NCBI GenBank assembly: GCA_050246945.1
Contig: JBFWVC010000006.1
Span: 1-64,000, forward strand
Direction: 5' to 3'
Length of the DNA stretch: 64,000 bases
DNA from: JAEUMD01 sp050246945
Lineage (GTDB): Bacteria; Pseudomonadota; Alphaproteobacteria; Rhizobiales; Hyphomicrobiaceae
Shown: piece by piece, positions 26,298-35,320 of the stretch
How the letters are laid out: each line of letters starts with the position of its first letter
How positions within the stretch are numbered: the first letter of the stretch is position 1
The notes under the pieces: generated by a model
The model's input: only the letters and a program-made list of their open reading frames with translations
Told to the model about the DNA's origin: nothing
The model's database searches: none
Made by a program: the position numbers and the translations under genes

Positions 26298-27761
26298 TCA
26301 GCCGCTGACGGCCGGCGTCGGAATGAAGTCCGACGTGTCGGTGGAGGTGTAGTTGAAGGTGATGTCGCCCCAGACGTCGAGCGCGGCTTCCAGCGGCTTG
26401 CACCACTTGGCGGCGCGGCGCAGAACCTCGGGCCCTTCGTTCTTGATGTCGCGACCCTCGTTGCGGGCCTGCACCATGGCTTCCAGAGCGACGCGGTTGG
26501 CCGTGGCGCCCGCCTGGATGCCCATCGGGTGGCCGATGGTGCCGCCGCCGAACTGAAGGACAACGTCGTCGCCGAACAGATCGATGAGCTGGTGCATCTG
26601 GCCGGCGTGGATGCCGCCGGAGGCAACCGGCATCACCTTCAGCGTGTCGGCCCAGTCCTGCTCGAAGAAGATGCCGCGCGGCAGATCAACCTCGTTCTTC
26701 AACTCGCGGCAGACGTTGTAGTAGCCCTGCACGGTGAGCGGATCGCCCTCGAGCTTGCCGACCGCGGTACCCGCGTGGATGTGATCGACACCGGCCAGAC
26801 GCATCCACTTGGCGATGACGCGGAACGAAATGCCGTGGTTCTTCTGGCGCGTATAGGTGCCATGTCCGGCGCGATGGAGGTGCAGGATCATATCGTTCTG
26901 GCGACACCACTCCGAAATCGACTGGATCGCCGTATAACCGATGATGAGGTCAATCATCACGATCACCGAACCGAGCTCCTTGGCGAACTCGGCGCGGCGG
27001 TACATCTCCTCCATCGTGCCGGCGGTGATGTTGAGATAATGACCCTTGATCTCGCCCGTGTCGGCGGAAGCCTTGTTGACGGCTTCCATGCAGTAAAGGA
27101 AGCGGTCACGCCAATTCATGAACGGCTGCGAATTGATGTTCTCGTCGTCCTTCATGAAGTCGAGGCCGCCCTTGAGGCCCTCGTAGACGACCCGGCCGTA
27201 GTTCTTACCGGAAAGACCGAGCTTCGGTTTGGTGGTGGCGCCGAGCAGCGGACGGCCGAACTTGTCGAGGCGCTCGCGCTCGACGACGAGACCCGTGGGC
27301 GGGCCCTTGAAGGTCTTCACGTAGGCGACGGGGAAGCGCATGTCCTCCAGGCGCGCGGCTTTCAACGGCTTGAACGAAAAGACGTTGCCGATAATGGAGG
27401 CGGTGAGATTGGCGATCGACCCGGGCTCAAACAGGATGAGGTCATAGGCGACGTAGCAGAAGTATTCGCCCGGGCGGCCGGGAACAGGATCGACCTTATA
27501 GGCCTTGGCGCGGTACTGGTCGGCGGCCGTCAAGCGATCGGTCCAGACGACGGTCCAGGTCGCGGTCGAGCTTTCGCCGGCAACGGCAGCGGCCGCCTCG
27601 ACGGGGTCGACGCCTTCCTGCGGCGTAATGCGGAACAGCGCGATGATGTCGGTGTCCTTGGGCACGTAGCCGGAATCCCAGTACCCCATCTGCGCGTACT
27701 TCAGAACGCCTGCCTTGTAGCGTTCCTTGCCCCTGATCTCTGTCTTGGCATCTGCGTTCAT
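26298..27761 (-). CDS. cbbL: RuBisCO large subunit, form IC (red type)
   Basis: A 487-residue form I large subunit that fixes CO2 onto ribulose 1,5-bisphosphate. The carbamylated Lys204 and metal ligands lie in GLDFMKDDENINSQPF; TTKPKLGLSGKNYGR holds catalytic Lys residues; LHLHRAGHGTY, loop 6 (TAVGKLEGDP) and ASGGIHAGQMHQL complete the active site. CGQM/AGQM-type residues and the length are typical of red-type enzymes. The ATG at 27761 has AAAGGAAA upstream. It is preceded by fba and followed by cbbS and cbbX. Confidence 0.98.
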   Translation of the reverse strand: MNADAKTEIRGKERYKAGVLKYAQMGYWDSGYVPKDTDIIALFRITPQEGVDPVEAAAAVAGESSTATWTVVWTDRLTAADQYRAKAYKVDPVPGRPGEYFCYVAYDLILFEPGSIANLTASIIGNVFSFKPLKAARLEDMRFPVAYVKTFKGPPTGLVVERERLDKFGRPLLGATTKPKLGLSGKNYGRVVYEGLKGGLDFMKDDENINSQPFMNWRDRFLYCMEAVNKASADTGEIKGHYLNITAGTMEEMYRRAEFAKELGSVIVMIDLIIGYTAIQSISEWCRQNDMILHLHRAGHGTYTRQKNHGISFRVIAKWMRLAGVDHIHAGTAVGKLEGDPLTVQGYYNVCRELKNEVDLPRGIFFEQDWADTLKVMPVASGGIHAGQMHQLIDLFGDDVVLQFGGGTIGHPMGIQAGATANRVALEAMVQARNEGRDIKNEGPEVLRRAAKWCKPLEAALDVWGDITFNYTSTDTSDFIPTPAVSG

Positions 27762-27817
27762 GGTCGATTTCCTTTCAAAACTAGGTCGCGCTTGCTGTTG
27801 GCGCGGAGGATCTTCTC

Positions 27818-28897
27818 TCAGGCAGCCTTGGCCACGCCGACGCGCGGATCGAGGGCGCCACTGGCATATCGCTTGGCCATATCGCTCATCGGGAGAACCT
27901 TGATCTTGCCGGCCTGACCCGCAGTTCCGAACGCCTCGAAGCGCTCCTTGCAGACCTTGCTCATCGCGTCCATCGCCGGCTTTAGGAACTTGCGCGGATC
28001 GAACTCGGATTTCTGTGTTGCAGCTATGCGGCGGAACTCCGCCGTGCCGGCGAGGCGCAGGTCGGTATCGATGTTGACCTTGCGCACGCCCATCTTGATG
28101 CCGCGCACGATCTCCTCGACCGGGACACCGTAGGTCTCCTTCATCTGGCCACCGAATTCGTTGAATACGGCCTGCCATTCCTCCGGCACCGAGGAGGAGC
28201 CGTGCATGACAATATGCGTGTTGGGCAGCTTGGCGTGGATCTTCTCGATCACGTCCATGGCAAGGACGTCGCCGGTCGGCTTGCGCGTGAACTTGTATGC
28301 GCCGTGCGAGGTTCCGATAGCGACGGCCAGCGCATCGACCTTGGTCTCGGCAACAAAGCGCATGGCCTCGTCGGGATCGGTCAAAAGCATCGACTTGTCG
28401 AGCTTGCCCTCGAACCCGTGACCGTCCTCGGCTTCACCGTGGCCGGTCTCGAGCGAACCCAGGCAGCCGAGCTCGCCTTCGACGGATGCACCGACCATAT
28501 GGGCGAGATCCGCCACCTGGCGCGTGATGCGCACGTTGTAGTCGTAGTCCGCCGGGGTCTTGGCGTCCTCCTTGAGCGAGCCGTCCATCATGACCGAGGT
28601 GAAGCCGTTCTGTATCGCCGAGAGGCACGTCGCGACGTTATTGCCGTGATCCTGATGGATGCAGATGGGAATGTCGGGATACATAAGCTCCAGCGCCTCC
28701 ATCATCTTGGCGAGCATGATGTCGTTGGCATAGGAACGTGCGCCACGCGATGCCTGGATGATGACGGGTGCGTCGGTCTTCTTGGCGGCTTCGAGGATCG
28801 CCAGACCCTGCTCCATGTTGTTGATGTTGAAAGCCGGTACGCCATAGCCGTGCTCGGCAGCGTGATCCAGAAGCTGTCGCAGTGTAATTCGGGCCAT
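27818..28897 (-). CDS. fba: Fructose-bisphosphate aldolase, class II
   Basis: A 359-residue zinc-dependent aldolase (CbbA). In the Calvin cycle it makes fructose 1,6-bisphosphate and sedoheptulose 1,7-bisphosphate. ICIHQDHGNN supplies the zinc/catalytic residues, GELGCLGSLETG the Glu-containing loop, and AIGTSHGAYKF and VMHGSSSVP further ligands. AGGAGG stands before the ATG, which shares one base with the pgk stop codon (TAATG), so translation is coupled to pgk. Confidence 0.96.
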   Translation of the reverse strand: MARITLRQLLDHAAEHGYGVPAFNINNMEQGLAILEAAKKTDAPVIIQASRGARSYANDIMLAKMMEALELMYPDIPICIHQDHGNNVATCLSAIQNGFTSVMMDGSLKEDAKTPADYDYNVRITRQVADLAHMVGASVEGELGCLGSLETGHGEAEDGHGFEGKLDKSMLLTDPDEAMRFVAETKVDALAVAIGTSHGAYKFTRKPTGDVLAMDVIEKIHAKLPNTHIVMHGSSSVPEEWQAVFNEFGGQMKETYGVPVEEIVRGIKMGVRKVNIDTDLRLAGTAEFRRIAATQKSEFDPRKFLKPAMDAMSKVCKERFEAFGTAGQAGKIKVLPMSDMAKRYASGALDPRVGVAKAA

Positions 28898-30135
28898 TAG
28901 CGAACCTCCTCGAGTTGATCATCCTTGTGCGCGCTCGCCTGGTTGTGCAGAAGAGCCATGACGCCAGGCAGCTCGCGGCCCTCGAGCCATTCGAGGAAGG
29001 CGCCGCCTGCAGTTGAAACATATGTGAAGCGTTCAGCGACGCCGGCTGCGTTCAAAGCGGCGACGGTATCGCCGCCGCCGGCAACGGCGACGAGCTTGCC
29101 TGCCGAAACGCGATCGGCCGCGGCCCGGGCGACGGCGAACGTGCCATTGCCGAACGGATCGAGCTCGAACGCGCCGAGCGGACCGTTCCACAACAGCGTG
29201 GCGAGGGTGTCCAGCGACTGCTCGAGCATCGCGACGGTTCGCGGTCCGACGTCGAGGATCATCCCTTCCGGCTGAACCTGGTCGACTGGCACGACCACGT
29301 GCGGTGCATTGGCGGAGAAGCTTTCGGCGACGACCACGTCGACCGGCAGAAGTATTTCACAACCCCTCTCCTTCGCCTTCTCCATGATGCGTCCGGCCGT
29401 TTCGACCATTTCGGACTCGATGAGCGACTTGCCGACCTCGATGCCCTTGGCCAGCAAGAACGTGTTTGCCATGCCACCGCCGATGATGATGCGGTCCATC
29501 TTGTTGACGAGGTTTTCGAGCACCGCGATCTTGGAAGAGATCTTGGCGCCTCCGACAAGGGCCGCGGTCGGGCGCTTGGGACATTCGAGCGCCGCTTCCA
29601 GCGCCGCGATCTCATCGCCCATCAAGCGTCCGGCATAAGAGGGCAGCAACTCAGCCAATCCGGTGATAGACGCATGCGCACGGTGCGAGGAGGAAAATGC
29701 ATCCGAGACGAAAATCTCGCCGAGCTTCGCAAGCGATCTGGCAAACTCAATATCGCCCTTCTCCTCACCGGCATGAAAGCGCAGGTTCTCGAGAAGGAAG
29801 ACCTCGCCCGGCTTTCCGGCAACGATCCGGCGCTCCACCTCGGTGCCTACGCAGTCGGTAATGAACGTCACCTCCTGCCCCAGGGCCTCGGCGAGAGCCG
29901 GCGCAACCGGGGCCAGCGAATACTCAGGAGACGCCTTGCCTTTCGGCCGCCCCAGATGGCTCATCACCACCACCTTTGCGCGGCGCTTGACCATATCGGC
30001 TATCGTAGGCGCGACGCGGGCAATGCGCGTGCGATCGGCGACTTTGCCGTCGCGGATCGGAACGTTGAGATCGACGCGCATCAGCACTGTGTGCCAGGCG
30101 ACATCAACGTCCTCGACGGTTCTGAACAAATGCAT
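28897..30135 (-). CDS. pgk: Phosphoglycerate kinase
   Basis: A 412-residue two-domain kinase converting 3-phosphoglycerate and ATP to 1,3-bisphosphoglycerate. The signature is VLMRVDLNVPIRDGKV at the N-terminus, with SHLGRPKG, a FVSDAFSSSHRAHAS segment, LVGGAKISSKI and the nucleotide loop GGGDTVAAL. It lies between tkt (29-nt gap) and fba (1-nt overlap). The inclusion of pgk in a cbb operon is seen in some autotrophic alphaproteobacteria. Confidence 0.97.
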   Translation of the reverse strand: MHLFRTVEDVDVAWHTVLMRVDLNVPIRDGKVADRTRIARVAPTIADMVKRRAKVVVMSHLGRPKGKASPEYSLAPVAPALAEALGQEVTFITDCVGTEVERRIVAGKPGEVFLLENLRFHAGEEKGDIEFARSLAKLGEIFVSDAFSSSHRAHASITGLAELLPSYAGRLMGDEIAALEAALECPKRPTAALVGGAKISSKIAVLENLVNKMDRIIIGGGMANTFLLAKGIEVGKSLIESEMVETAGRIMEKAKERGCEILLPVDVVVAESFSANAPHVVVPVDQVQPEGMILDVGPRTVAMLEQSLDTLATLLWNGPLGAFELDPFGNGTFAVARAAADRVSAGKLVAVAGGGDTVAALNAAGVAERFTYVSTAGGAFLEWLEGRELPGVMALLHNQASAHKDDQLEEVR

Positions 30136-30164
30136 GTCTCAGGTCTCCTCCCAAGGAAATGCTG

Positions 30165-32174
30165 TCATCGTGCAGCCAGGCGGCGTGCGGCTTCTTGGAC
30201 CGCTTGCGGGGTGATCCCGAAATGCTCGTAAAGCTTGGAGGCGGGAGCCGAGGCCCCGAATCCGGACATGCCGACGAAGGCGCCCTTTTCGCCAATCCAT
30301 CTGTCCCAGCCGAGACGGGCAGCTGCTTCCACCGCAACGCGCGGCGCACTACCCAGCACCGTCGACCGGTAACTGTCGTCCTGGCGCTCAAACAGCTCCC
30401 AGCAGGGCATCGAGACGACTGCCGCCCTGATGCCGTCGCCGGCGAGAAGGTCGGCCGCATGCATGGCGATCTCGACCTCAGAACCCGTGGCGATCAACGT
30501 CACATCGCGGGAGCCGTCGGCTTGCCTGATGACATAAGCGCCCTTGGCGGAGAGGTTCTCGTCCGTGTGCACGGTGCGCAACGTCGGCAGCCCCTGGCGC
30601 GACAAGGCCAGAACAGACGGCATCTCCCCCGTCTCGAGCGCCGCCTGCCAGCATTCCGCGGTCTCGACGGCGTCCGCCGGTCGGAAGGTCAGAGTGTTGG
30701 GCGTGGCACGCAACATCGCCAGATGCTCAACCGGCTGATGCGTAGGGCCGTCTTCACCTAGCCCGATTGAGTCGTGCGTCATGACATAGACGACGCGCTG
30801 GTTCATGAGAGCCGACAGGCGCATGGCTCCGCGTGCGTAATCGGTGAAGCACATAAACGTGCCGCCATAGGGTATGAAGCCGCCGTGCAGCGCGATGCCG
30901 TTCATGGCTGCCGCCATGCCATGCTCGCGGACACCATAGTGGACATAGCGTCCAGAGAAATCTTCGGGCGTGATCGATCCCAGTCCCTTGGTGATGGTGT
31001 AATTGGAATGCGTGAGATCGGCCGAGCCTCCCAGCGTCAGGTCGGTTGCGGCATTGATAACGCCGAGCACCATCTCGGAGGCTTTGCGTGTGGCGACCTT
31101 CGGCGCGCTCTCGGAAAGCTCCTTCTTGTAGGCGACAAGCTTGGCGGAAACGTCGGCGGACAACTCTGTCGCGGCCTGTTTCGTAAATGCCTCACGGTTG
31201 GGCGATGCGGCAAGACGCTTAGACCAGGTTGCATGCGCAGCTGCGCCGCGCGCGGCAACCGAGTGCCACATCTCGGCGATGTCGTCGGGAACGACGAACG
31301 GCTCATAGGTCCAACCGAGCTTGGCACGCGCGCCGGCAATCTCCTCAAGCCCCAACGGCTCGCCATGCGCCTTGGCCGTGCCGGCACGGGTCGGAGCCCC
31401 ATATCCGATGATGGTGCGGCAGGCGATCATCGAGGGTTTTCCGCTCTCGGTTCGCGCGGCCGCGATCGCCTGTTCGATCGCCGCTGGATCGTGACCGTCG
31501 ACAGACTGTACGTGCCATCCCGCCGCTTCGAAGCGCTTTTTCTGGTCCATCGACGTCGCGAGACTGGTGGGTCCGTCGATCGAGATATGGTTGTCGTCCC
31601 AAAGCACGATCAGGCGCGACAGCTTCAGGTGACCGGCGAGATCGATTGCCTCGTGACTGATGCCTTCCATGAGGCAACCGTCGCCGGCGATCACGTACGT
31701 GAAGTGATCGACCAGATCGGCCCCGTAGCGTGCCTCCAGCAGCCGCTCGGCGATCGCCATGCCGACCGCAGTCGAGATCCCCTGGCCAAGCGGGCCAGTT
31801 GTCGTCTCGATACCCAGAGCATGACCATATTCGGGATGCCCTGCAGTCGCGGAGCCTAGCTGGCGGAAGTTCTTGAGCTGATCGATCCCCATGTCGGCAA
31901 AGCCGAGAAGGTGGTGGATCGAATAGAGCAGCATTGAACCGTGTCCGGCTGAGAGGACAAAGCGGTCCCGGTCCGGCCAGTGCGGGTTGGCCGGATCGAT
32001 CTTCATGAATCGCGAGTACAGCACGGCGGCGACATCTGCCATTCCCATTGGCATGCCGGGATGGCCGGACTTGGCCTTCTCGACCGCATCCATGGACAAC
32101 GCGCGAACTGCATTGGCCATTGCTTTGAGATCGATCTTGTCTGCGGGCATGCGGTCCACAGCTGCGATGTTCAT
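30165..32174 (-). CDS. tkt: Transketolase
   Basis: A 669-residue thiamine diphosphate enzyme that moves two-carbon units in the regenerative phase of the Calvin cycle. SGHPGMPMGMADVA and FVLSAGHGSMLLYS are N-terminal signatures. The ThDP motif begins GDGCLMEGISHEA and ends in IVLWDDN. The transketolase central motif is GLGEDGPTHQPVEHLAMLRA. The start is the ATG at 32174, behind GGAAGGGA. It lies 19 nt after prkB. Confidence 0.97.
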   Translation of the reverse strand: MNIAAVDRMPADKIDLKAMANAVRALSMDAVEKAKSGHPGMPMGMADVAAVLYSRFMKIDPANPHWPDRDRFVLSAGHGSMLLYSIHHLLGFADMGIDQLKNFRQLGSATAGHPEYGHALGIETTTGPLGQGISTAVGMAIAERLLEARYGADLVDHFTYVIAGDGCLMEGISHEAIDLAGHLKLSRLIVLWDDNHISIDGPTSLATSMDQKKRFEAAGWHVQSVDGHDPAAIEQAIAAARTESGKPSMIACRTIIGYGAPTRAGTAKAHGEPLGLEEIAGARAKLGWTYEPFVVPDDIAEMWHSVAARGAAAHATWSKRLAASPNREAFTKQAATELSADVSAKLVAYKKELSESAPKVATRKASEMVLGVINAATDLTLGGSADLTHSNYTITKGLGSITPEDFSGRYVHYGVREHGMAAAMNGIALHGGFIPYGGTFMCFTDYARGAMRLSALMNQRVVYVMTHDSIGLGEDGPTHQPVEHLAMLRATPNTLTFRPADAVETAECWQAALETGEMPSVLALSRQGLPTLRTVHTDENLSAKGAYVIRQADGSRDVTLIATGSEVEIAMHAADLLAGDGIRAAVVSMPCWELFERQDDSYRSTVLGSAPRVAVEAAARLGWDRWIGEKGAFVGMSGFGASAPASKLYEHFGITPQAVQEAARRLAAR

Positions 32175-32193
32175 TTCTGGCTTTCCCTTCCGG

Positions 32194-33069
32194 TCAGGAC
32201 GCACGCTTCTTCTGTTCCACCAGACGATGAATCATCGGTGTCAGAATGAGCTGCATGGCGAGATCGAGCTTGCCGCCCGGTATGACGATCGAGTTGGCGC
32301 GCGACATGAAGCTGTCGTGCAGCATCGACAGGAGATACGAAAAATCGATTCCGCGCGGATTGCGGAAACGGATCACGACAAGCGACTCGTCTGGCGTCGG
32401 AATCCATCGCGCGATGAACGGGTTTGACGTATCCACGGTCGGCACGCGCTGGAAATTTATGTCGGTGTGCGTGAACTGCGAGCAGATGTAGTTCACATAG
32501 TCCGGCATGCGTCGCAGGATCGTGTCGGTGACCGCCTCCGTCGAATATCCGCGCGCCGCCTTGTCGCGGTGGATCTTCTGTGTCCATTCCAGGTTGATCA
32601 CCGGCACCACACCGATCTTGAGATCGGCATGACGCGCAATGTTGACTTTGTCGGTGACGATGGCGCCGTGCAGCCCCTCGTAAAACAGCAGATCCGTGTT
32701 CTCAGGGAATTCCTTCCAGTCTGTGAACGTACCGGGCTGCCTGCCGTACAATTCGGCCTCGCGATCGTCATGTACGTAGTGGCGGGTCTTGCCGCGCCCG
32801 GTGTCGCCATACGTGCGGAACGTCTGCTCCAGTTCCTCGAACAGATTGGCTTCGGGACCGAAGTGGCTGAAATGCTGGTTGCCGGTCGCCTCGGCGCGCT
32901 TCTGCGCCGCCTTCATGTCCTGGCGGTCGTAGCGGTGGAAAGCGTCGCCCTCGATGGCGGCGTTTTTCACGCCCTCGCGCCGGAAAATCTGCTCGAAGGT
33001 ATGCTTGACGGTGGACGTGCCGGCCCCTGACGAGCCCGTCACGGAAATGATCGGATGCTTGATCGACAT
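32194..33069 (-). CDS. prkB: Phosphoribulokinase
   Basis: A 291-residue bacterial-type phosphoribulokinase, which makes ribulose 1,5-bisphosphate from ribulose 5-phosphate and ATP. The P-loop is TGSSGAGTST (11-20), followed by IEGDAFHRYDR and FYEGLHGAIV with catalytic acidic residues. RRMPDYVNYICSQFTHTDIN is typical of the octameric class, which responds to NADH rather than thioredoxin. It lies 13 nt after fbp. Confidence 0.97.
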   Translation of the reverse strand: MSIKHPIISVTGSSGAGTSTVKHTFEQIFRREGVKNAAIEGDAFHRYDRQDMKAAQKRAEATGNQHFSHFGPEANLFEELEQTFRTYGDTGRGKTRHYVHDDREAELYGRQPGTFTDWKEFPENTDLLFYEGLHGAIVTDKVNIARHADLKIGVVPVINLEWTQKIHRDKAARGYSTEAVTDTILRRMPDYVNYICSQFTHTDINFQRVPTVDTSNPFIARWIPTPDESLVVIRFRNPRGIDFSYLLSMLHDSFMSRANSIVIPGGKLDLAMQLILTPMIHRLVEQKKRAS

Positions 33070-33082
33070 TCAATTGCTCCCG

Positions 33083-34141
33083 TCAGATCCGGAACAGACC
33101 GCGCTCGGCGAAGAGCGGCTGGGAACGATGGCGATCAGGCGCGTCCGAATGGTAACGCGCGACGCGCTGCACCTTGTCTGCCGAACCGAACACGAGCGGC
33201 ACGCGCTGATGCAAACTCGTTGGCAGAAGGTCGAGGATCGGGTTGACGCCGTCGGTCGCAGCACCACCGGCCTCCTCGAAGATGAGCGCCATCGGGTTGG
33301 CCTCATAGACAAGGCGCAGCCGGCCGTGCTCGTACCCTTTTCGCGCATCGCGCGGGTATAGGTAGATGCCGCCACGAGCCATTATGCGGTAGGCCTCGGC
33401 TACCATCGACGCGACCCAGCGCATGTTGAAATCCTTGCCACGCGGGCCGGTTGATCCGGCCATGAGATCATCCACATAATCGCGGATTGCGTCCGGCCAG
33501 TGCCGGTAGTTGGATGCGTTGATAGCGTATTCGTTGCTCTCTGCCGGGACCTTCACACATGCTTTGGTCATGTGGAAAACCCCGTCCTGCGGATCGAGGG
33601 TGAAGATGTGAGTGCCGCGGCGAAGCGTCAGCACCAGCGCGGTCTGCGGCCCGTAGATGAAAAATCCCGCCGCGAGCTGGTCGCGTCCCGGCTGCAACAG
33701 CGCCGTATCGTCGCCGCCGGTTCCGGTGGCCGGAACGGGAAAGATCGCAAAGATGGTTCCGATGGAAAGATTGGTGTCGATGTTGGACGAACCGTCGAGA
33801 GGATCAATTGCGACAGCCAGTGGCCTGGAGGCATCGAGCACCTCGGCGGTGTCGTGTTCCTCCGATCCGACAACGGCGACGGGCGAGCGCGCGAGGCTTG
33901 CGCGGAAAAGCGTGTGCGCCTCCAGATCAAGTCTCTTCTGCTGATCGCCGCCTCCAGTGCCGGCGGCACCGTTGCCGGTCAGAGCTGCCATGTCGGACAG
34001 CAGAGGCCCCACGGCGATCTTCGCAGACAACTCATGCGCACCAGCCGCAAGCGCCAGAACCGTCTGCGCGACGTCCTCGCGTCCGCCGGCTTTGCACCAA
34101 GCCGCCAAATGCATTTCCAGGGTTTCAGAAGTGTAGCCCAA
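33083..34141 (-). CDS. fbp: Fructose-1,6-bisphosphatase, class I
   Basis: A class I FBPase (CbbF) of about 352 residues. The metal motif is AIDPLDGSSNID, with GSEEHDTAEVL before it, KDFNMRWVASMVAEAYRI and GGIYLYPRDARKGYEHGRL following. The start is uncertain: a TTG at 34141 has an excellent AGGGAG ribosome binding site 6 nt upstream and fits homologue N-termini, while an ATG at 34204 would add 21 residues with no clear site. It is the first gene of the operon, facing cbbR. Confidence 0.94.
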   Translation of the reverse strand: MGYTSETLEMHLAAWCKAGGREDVAQTVLALAAGAHELSAKIAVGPLLSDMAALTGNGAAGTGGGDQQKRLDLEAHTLFRASLARSPVAVVGSEEHDTAEVLDASRPLAVAIDPLDGSSNIDTNLSIGTIFAIFPVPATGTGGDDTALLQPGRDQLAAGFFIYGPQTALVLTLRRGTHIFTLDPQDGVFHMTKACVKVPAESNEYAINASNYRHWPDAIRDYVDDLMAGSTGPRGKDFNMRWVASMVAEAYRIMARGGIYLYPRDARKGYEHGRLRLVYEANPMALIFEEAGGAATDGVNPILDLLPTSLHQRVPLVFGSADKVQRVARYHSDAPDRHRSQPLFAERGLFRI

Positions 34142-34285
34142 TTCGGTCTCCCTAATATTTCCGGCCCGATCCGATTTGCTCGAATTTCGAGGCCGAACTT
34201 TCATCCACCGACTGACGCGGCGGTTTGTTGACCGCGACAATATGAGATGCTGCGCCAACAAGCAAAACTGAATAAACTTTGCTGC
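34142..34285. promoter_or_regulatory. fbp-cbbR divergent control region
   Basis: This 144-nt gap should hold the cbb operon promoter and the CbbR sites. The clearest element is AGCAAA-N11-TTTGCT at 34261-34283, an inverted repeat with the LysR-type geometry, abutting the cbbR ATG at 34286 as expected for autoregulation. The sequence around it is the most AT-rich of the gap. No convincing -35/-10 pair was found for the operon. Confidence 0.5.
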
Positions 34286-35224
34286 ATGGAAAGAAAAACT
34301 TCACGCAGGCCGCTGGCCGGCATCACCCTGAAGCAGCTTCGTGCGCTCACCGCCGTAATCAAGGAGGGGAGCAACGTTGGTGCTGCGGGGCGGCTCAATG
34401 TAACGCCACCGGCAATCGCGCTGCAGCTGAAAATTATCGAAGAGGAGGCCGGTTTACCGGTTTTGGAGCGCGCTCCAGAGGGAATGCGGCCGACGCCTGC
34501 GGGCGCAGAAATTCTGGCGACAGCGGCCAAGATAGAATGCGCGCTCGAGGAGTGCTCGGAGGCGTTGCGGGCGCTGCGCCAAGGCGAAGGCGGGCGGGTC
34601 TCGGTGGGGGTGGTCAGCACGGCGAAGTACTTCGCGCCGCGCGCTTTTGCCGCGTTCGCGCGCCAGCACCCGAACGTCGATATCGATCTTTTCGTGGGAA
34701 ATCGCGCCGACATCGTCAGCGAGCTGGAGATGTTTCACCGCGACATCGTCATCATGGGACGTCCGCCCGAGCACATAAGTCTGGTCACCAAGGTGATCGG
34801 CCCGCATCCCCACATCGTCATTGCCCCGCCAGACCATGCGCTCGTGCGCAAGAAGAGCCTGCGACTTGCGCAACTGGCGCAGGAGAAGTGGCTGGTTCGC
34901 GAGCACGGCTCAGGCACCCGGCTGCTCATGGAGCGCTTGTTCGACGAAGCAGACGAGGCGCCCCGCATCGCCATGGAAATCGGATCGAACGAGACGATCA
35001 AGCAGGCGGTGATGGCGGGGCTTGGAATTGCGTTCCTGTCGGCGCACACCGTGGCGCTGGAACTGAAGGCGCGGCAACTTGCAGCGCTGGATGTGAGGGG
35101 TTTGCCTGCGATGCGCAGCTGGTTCGCGGTCCGGCGCGCCGACAAGAGATTGCTTCCGGCAACCGAAATGCTCTGGGACTACCTGACAACACGAGGCAAG
35201 GACTTCCTGCCTCGAATGAATTAG
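34286..35224 (+). CDS. cbbR: LysR-type regulator CbbR
   Basis: A 312-residue LysR-type transcription factor divergent from the Calvin cycle operon. The N-terminal winged helix-turn-helix is LKQLRALTAVIKEG, then AAGRLNVTPPAIALQLKIIEE. The effector domain includes VSVGVVSTAKYFAPRAF and EIGSNETIKQAVMAGLGIAFL. CbbR proteins activate cbb genes in response to metabolites such as RuBP or NADPH. An ATG at 34247 would add 13 residues; 34286 is chosen because it leaves the upstream palindrome outside the gene. Neither start has a strong ribosome binding site. Confidence 0.93.
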   Translation: MERKTSRRPLAGITLKQLRALTAVIKEGSNVGAAGRLNVTPPAIALQLKIIEEEAGLPVLERAPEGMRPTPAGAEILATAAKIECALEECSEALRALRQGEGGRVSVGVVSTAKYFAPRAFAAFARQHPNVDIDLFVGNRADIVSELEMFHRDIVIMGRPPEHISLVTKVIGPHPHIVIAPPDHALVRKKSLRLAQLAQEKWLVREHGSGTRLLMERLFDEADEAPRIAMEIGSNETIKQAVMAGLGIAFLSAHTVALELKARQLAALDVRGLPAMRSWFAVRRADKRLLPATEMLWDYLTTRGKDFLPRMN

Positions 35225-35250
35225 GGTCCGGACCCAATGGCAATGGGTCC
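35224..35250. repeat. GGGTCCGGACCC palindrome after cbbR
   Basis: A perfect 12-bp palindrome (35224-35235) overlaps the cbbR stop codon. It is followed by TGGGTCC (35244-35250), which pairs with GGACCCA (35230-35236), so two alternative hairpins are possible. Near copies are at 40093-40106 and, with one mismatch, at 111-122. It lies in the 96-nt gap between convergent genes and may serve as a transcript end, though there is no T-run. Confidence 0.55.
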
Positions 35251-35320
35251 GAAAGATCGCCGGCCGAGGCTAAAGAGGCACGTTGGCCACGCATATTCGC
35301 AGGCAATATCGGCGCAGGCA

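Noticed and set aside
26283..27917. 544-codon plus-strand open frame opposite cbbL
   Set aside because: Same codon-bias shadow; the minus-strand product is an unambiguous RuBisCO large subunit.
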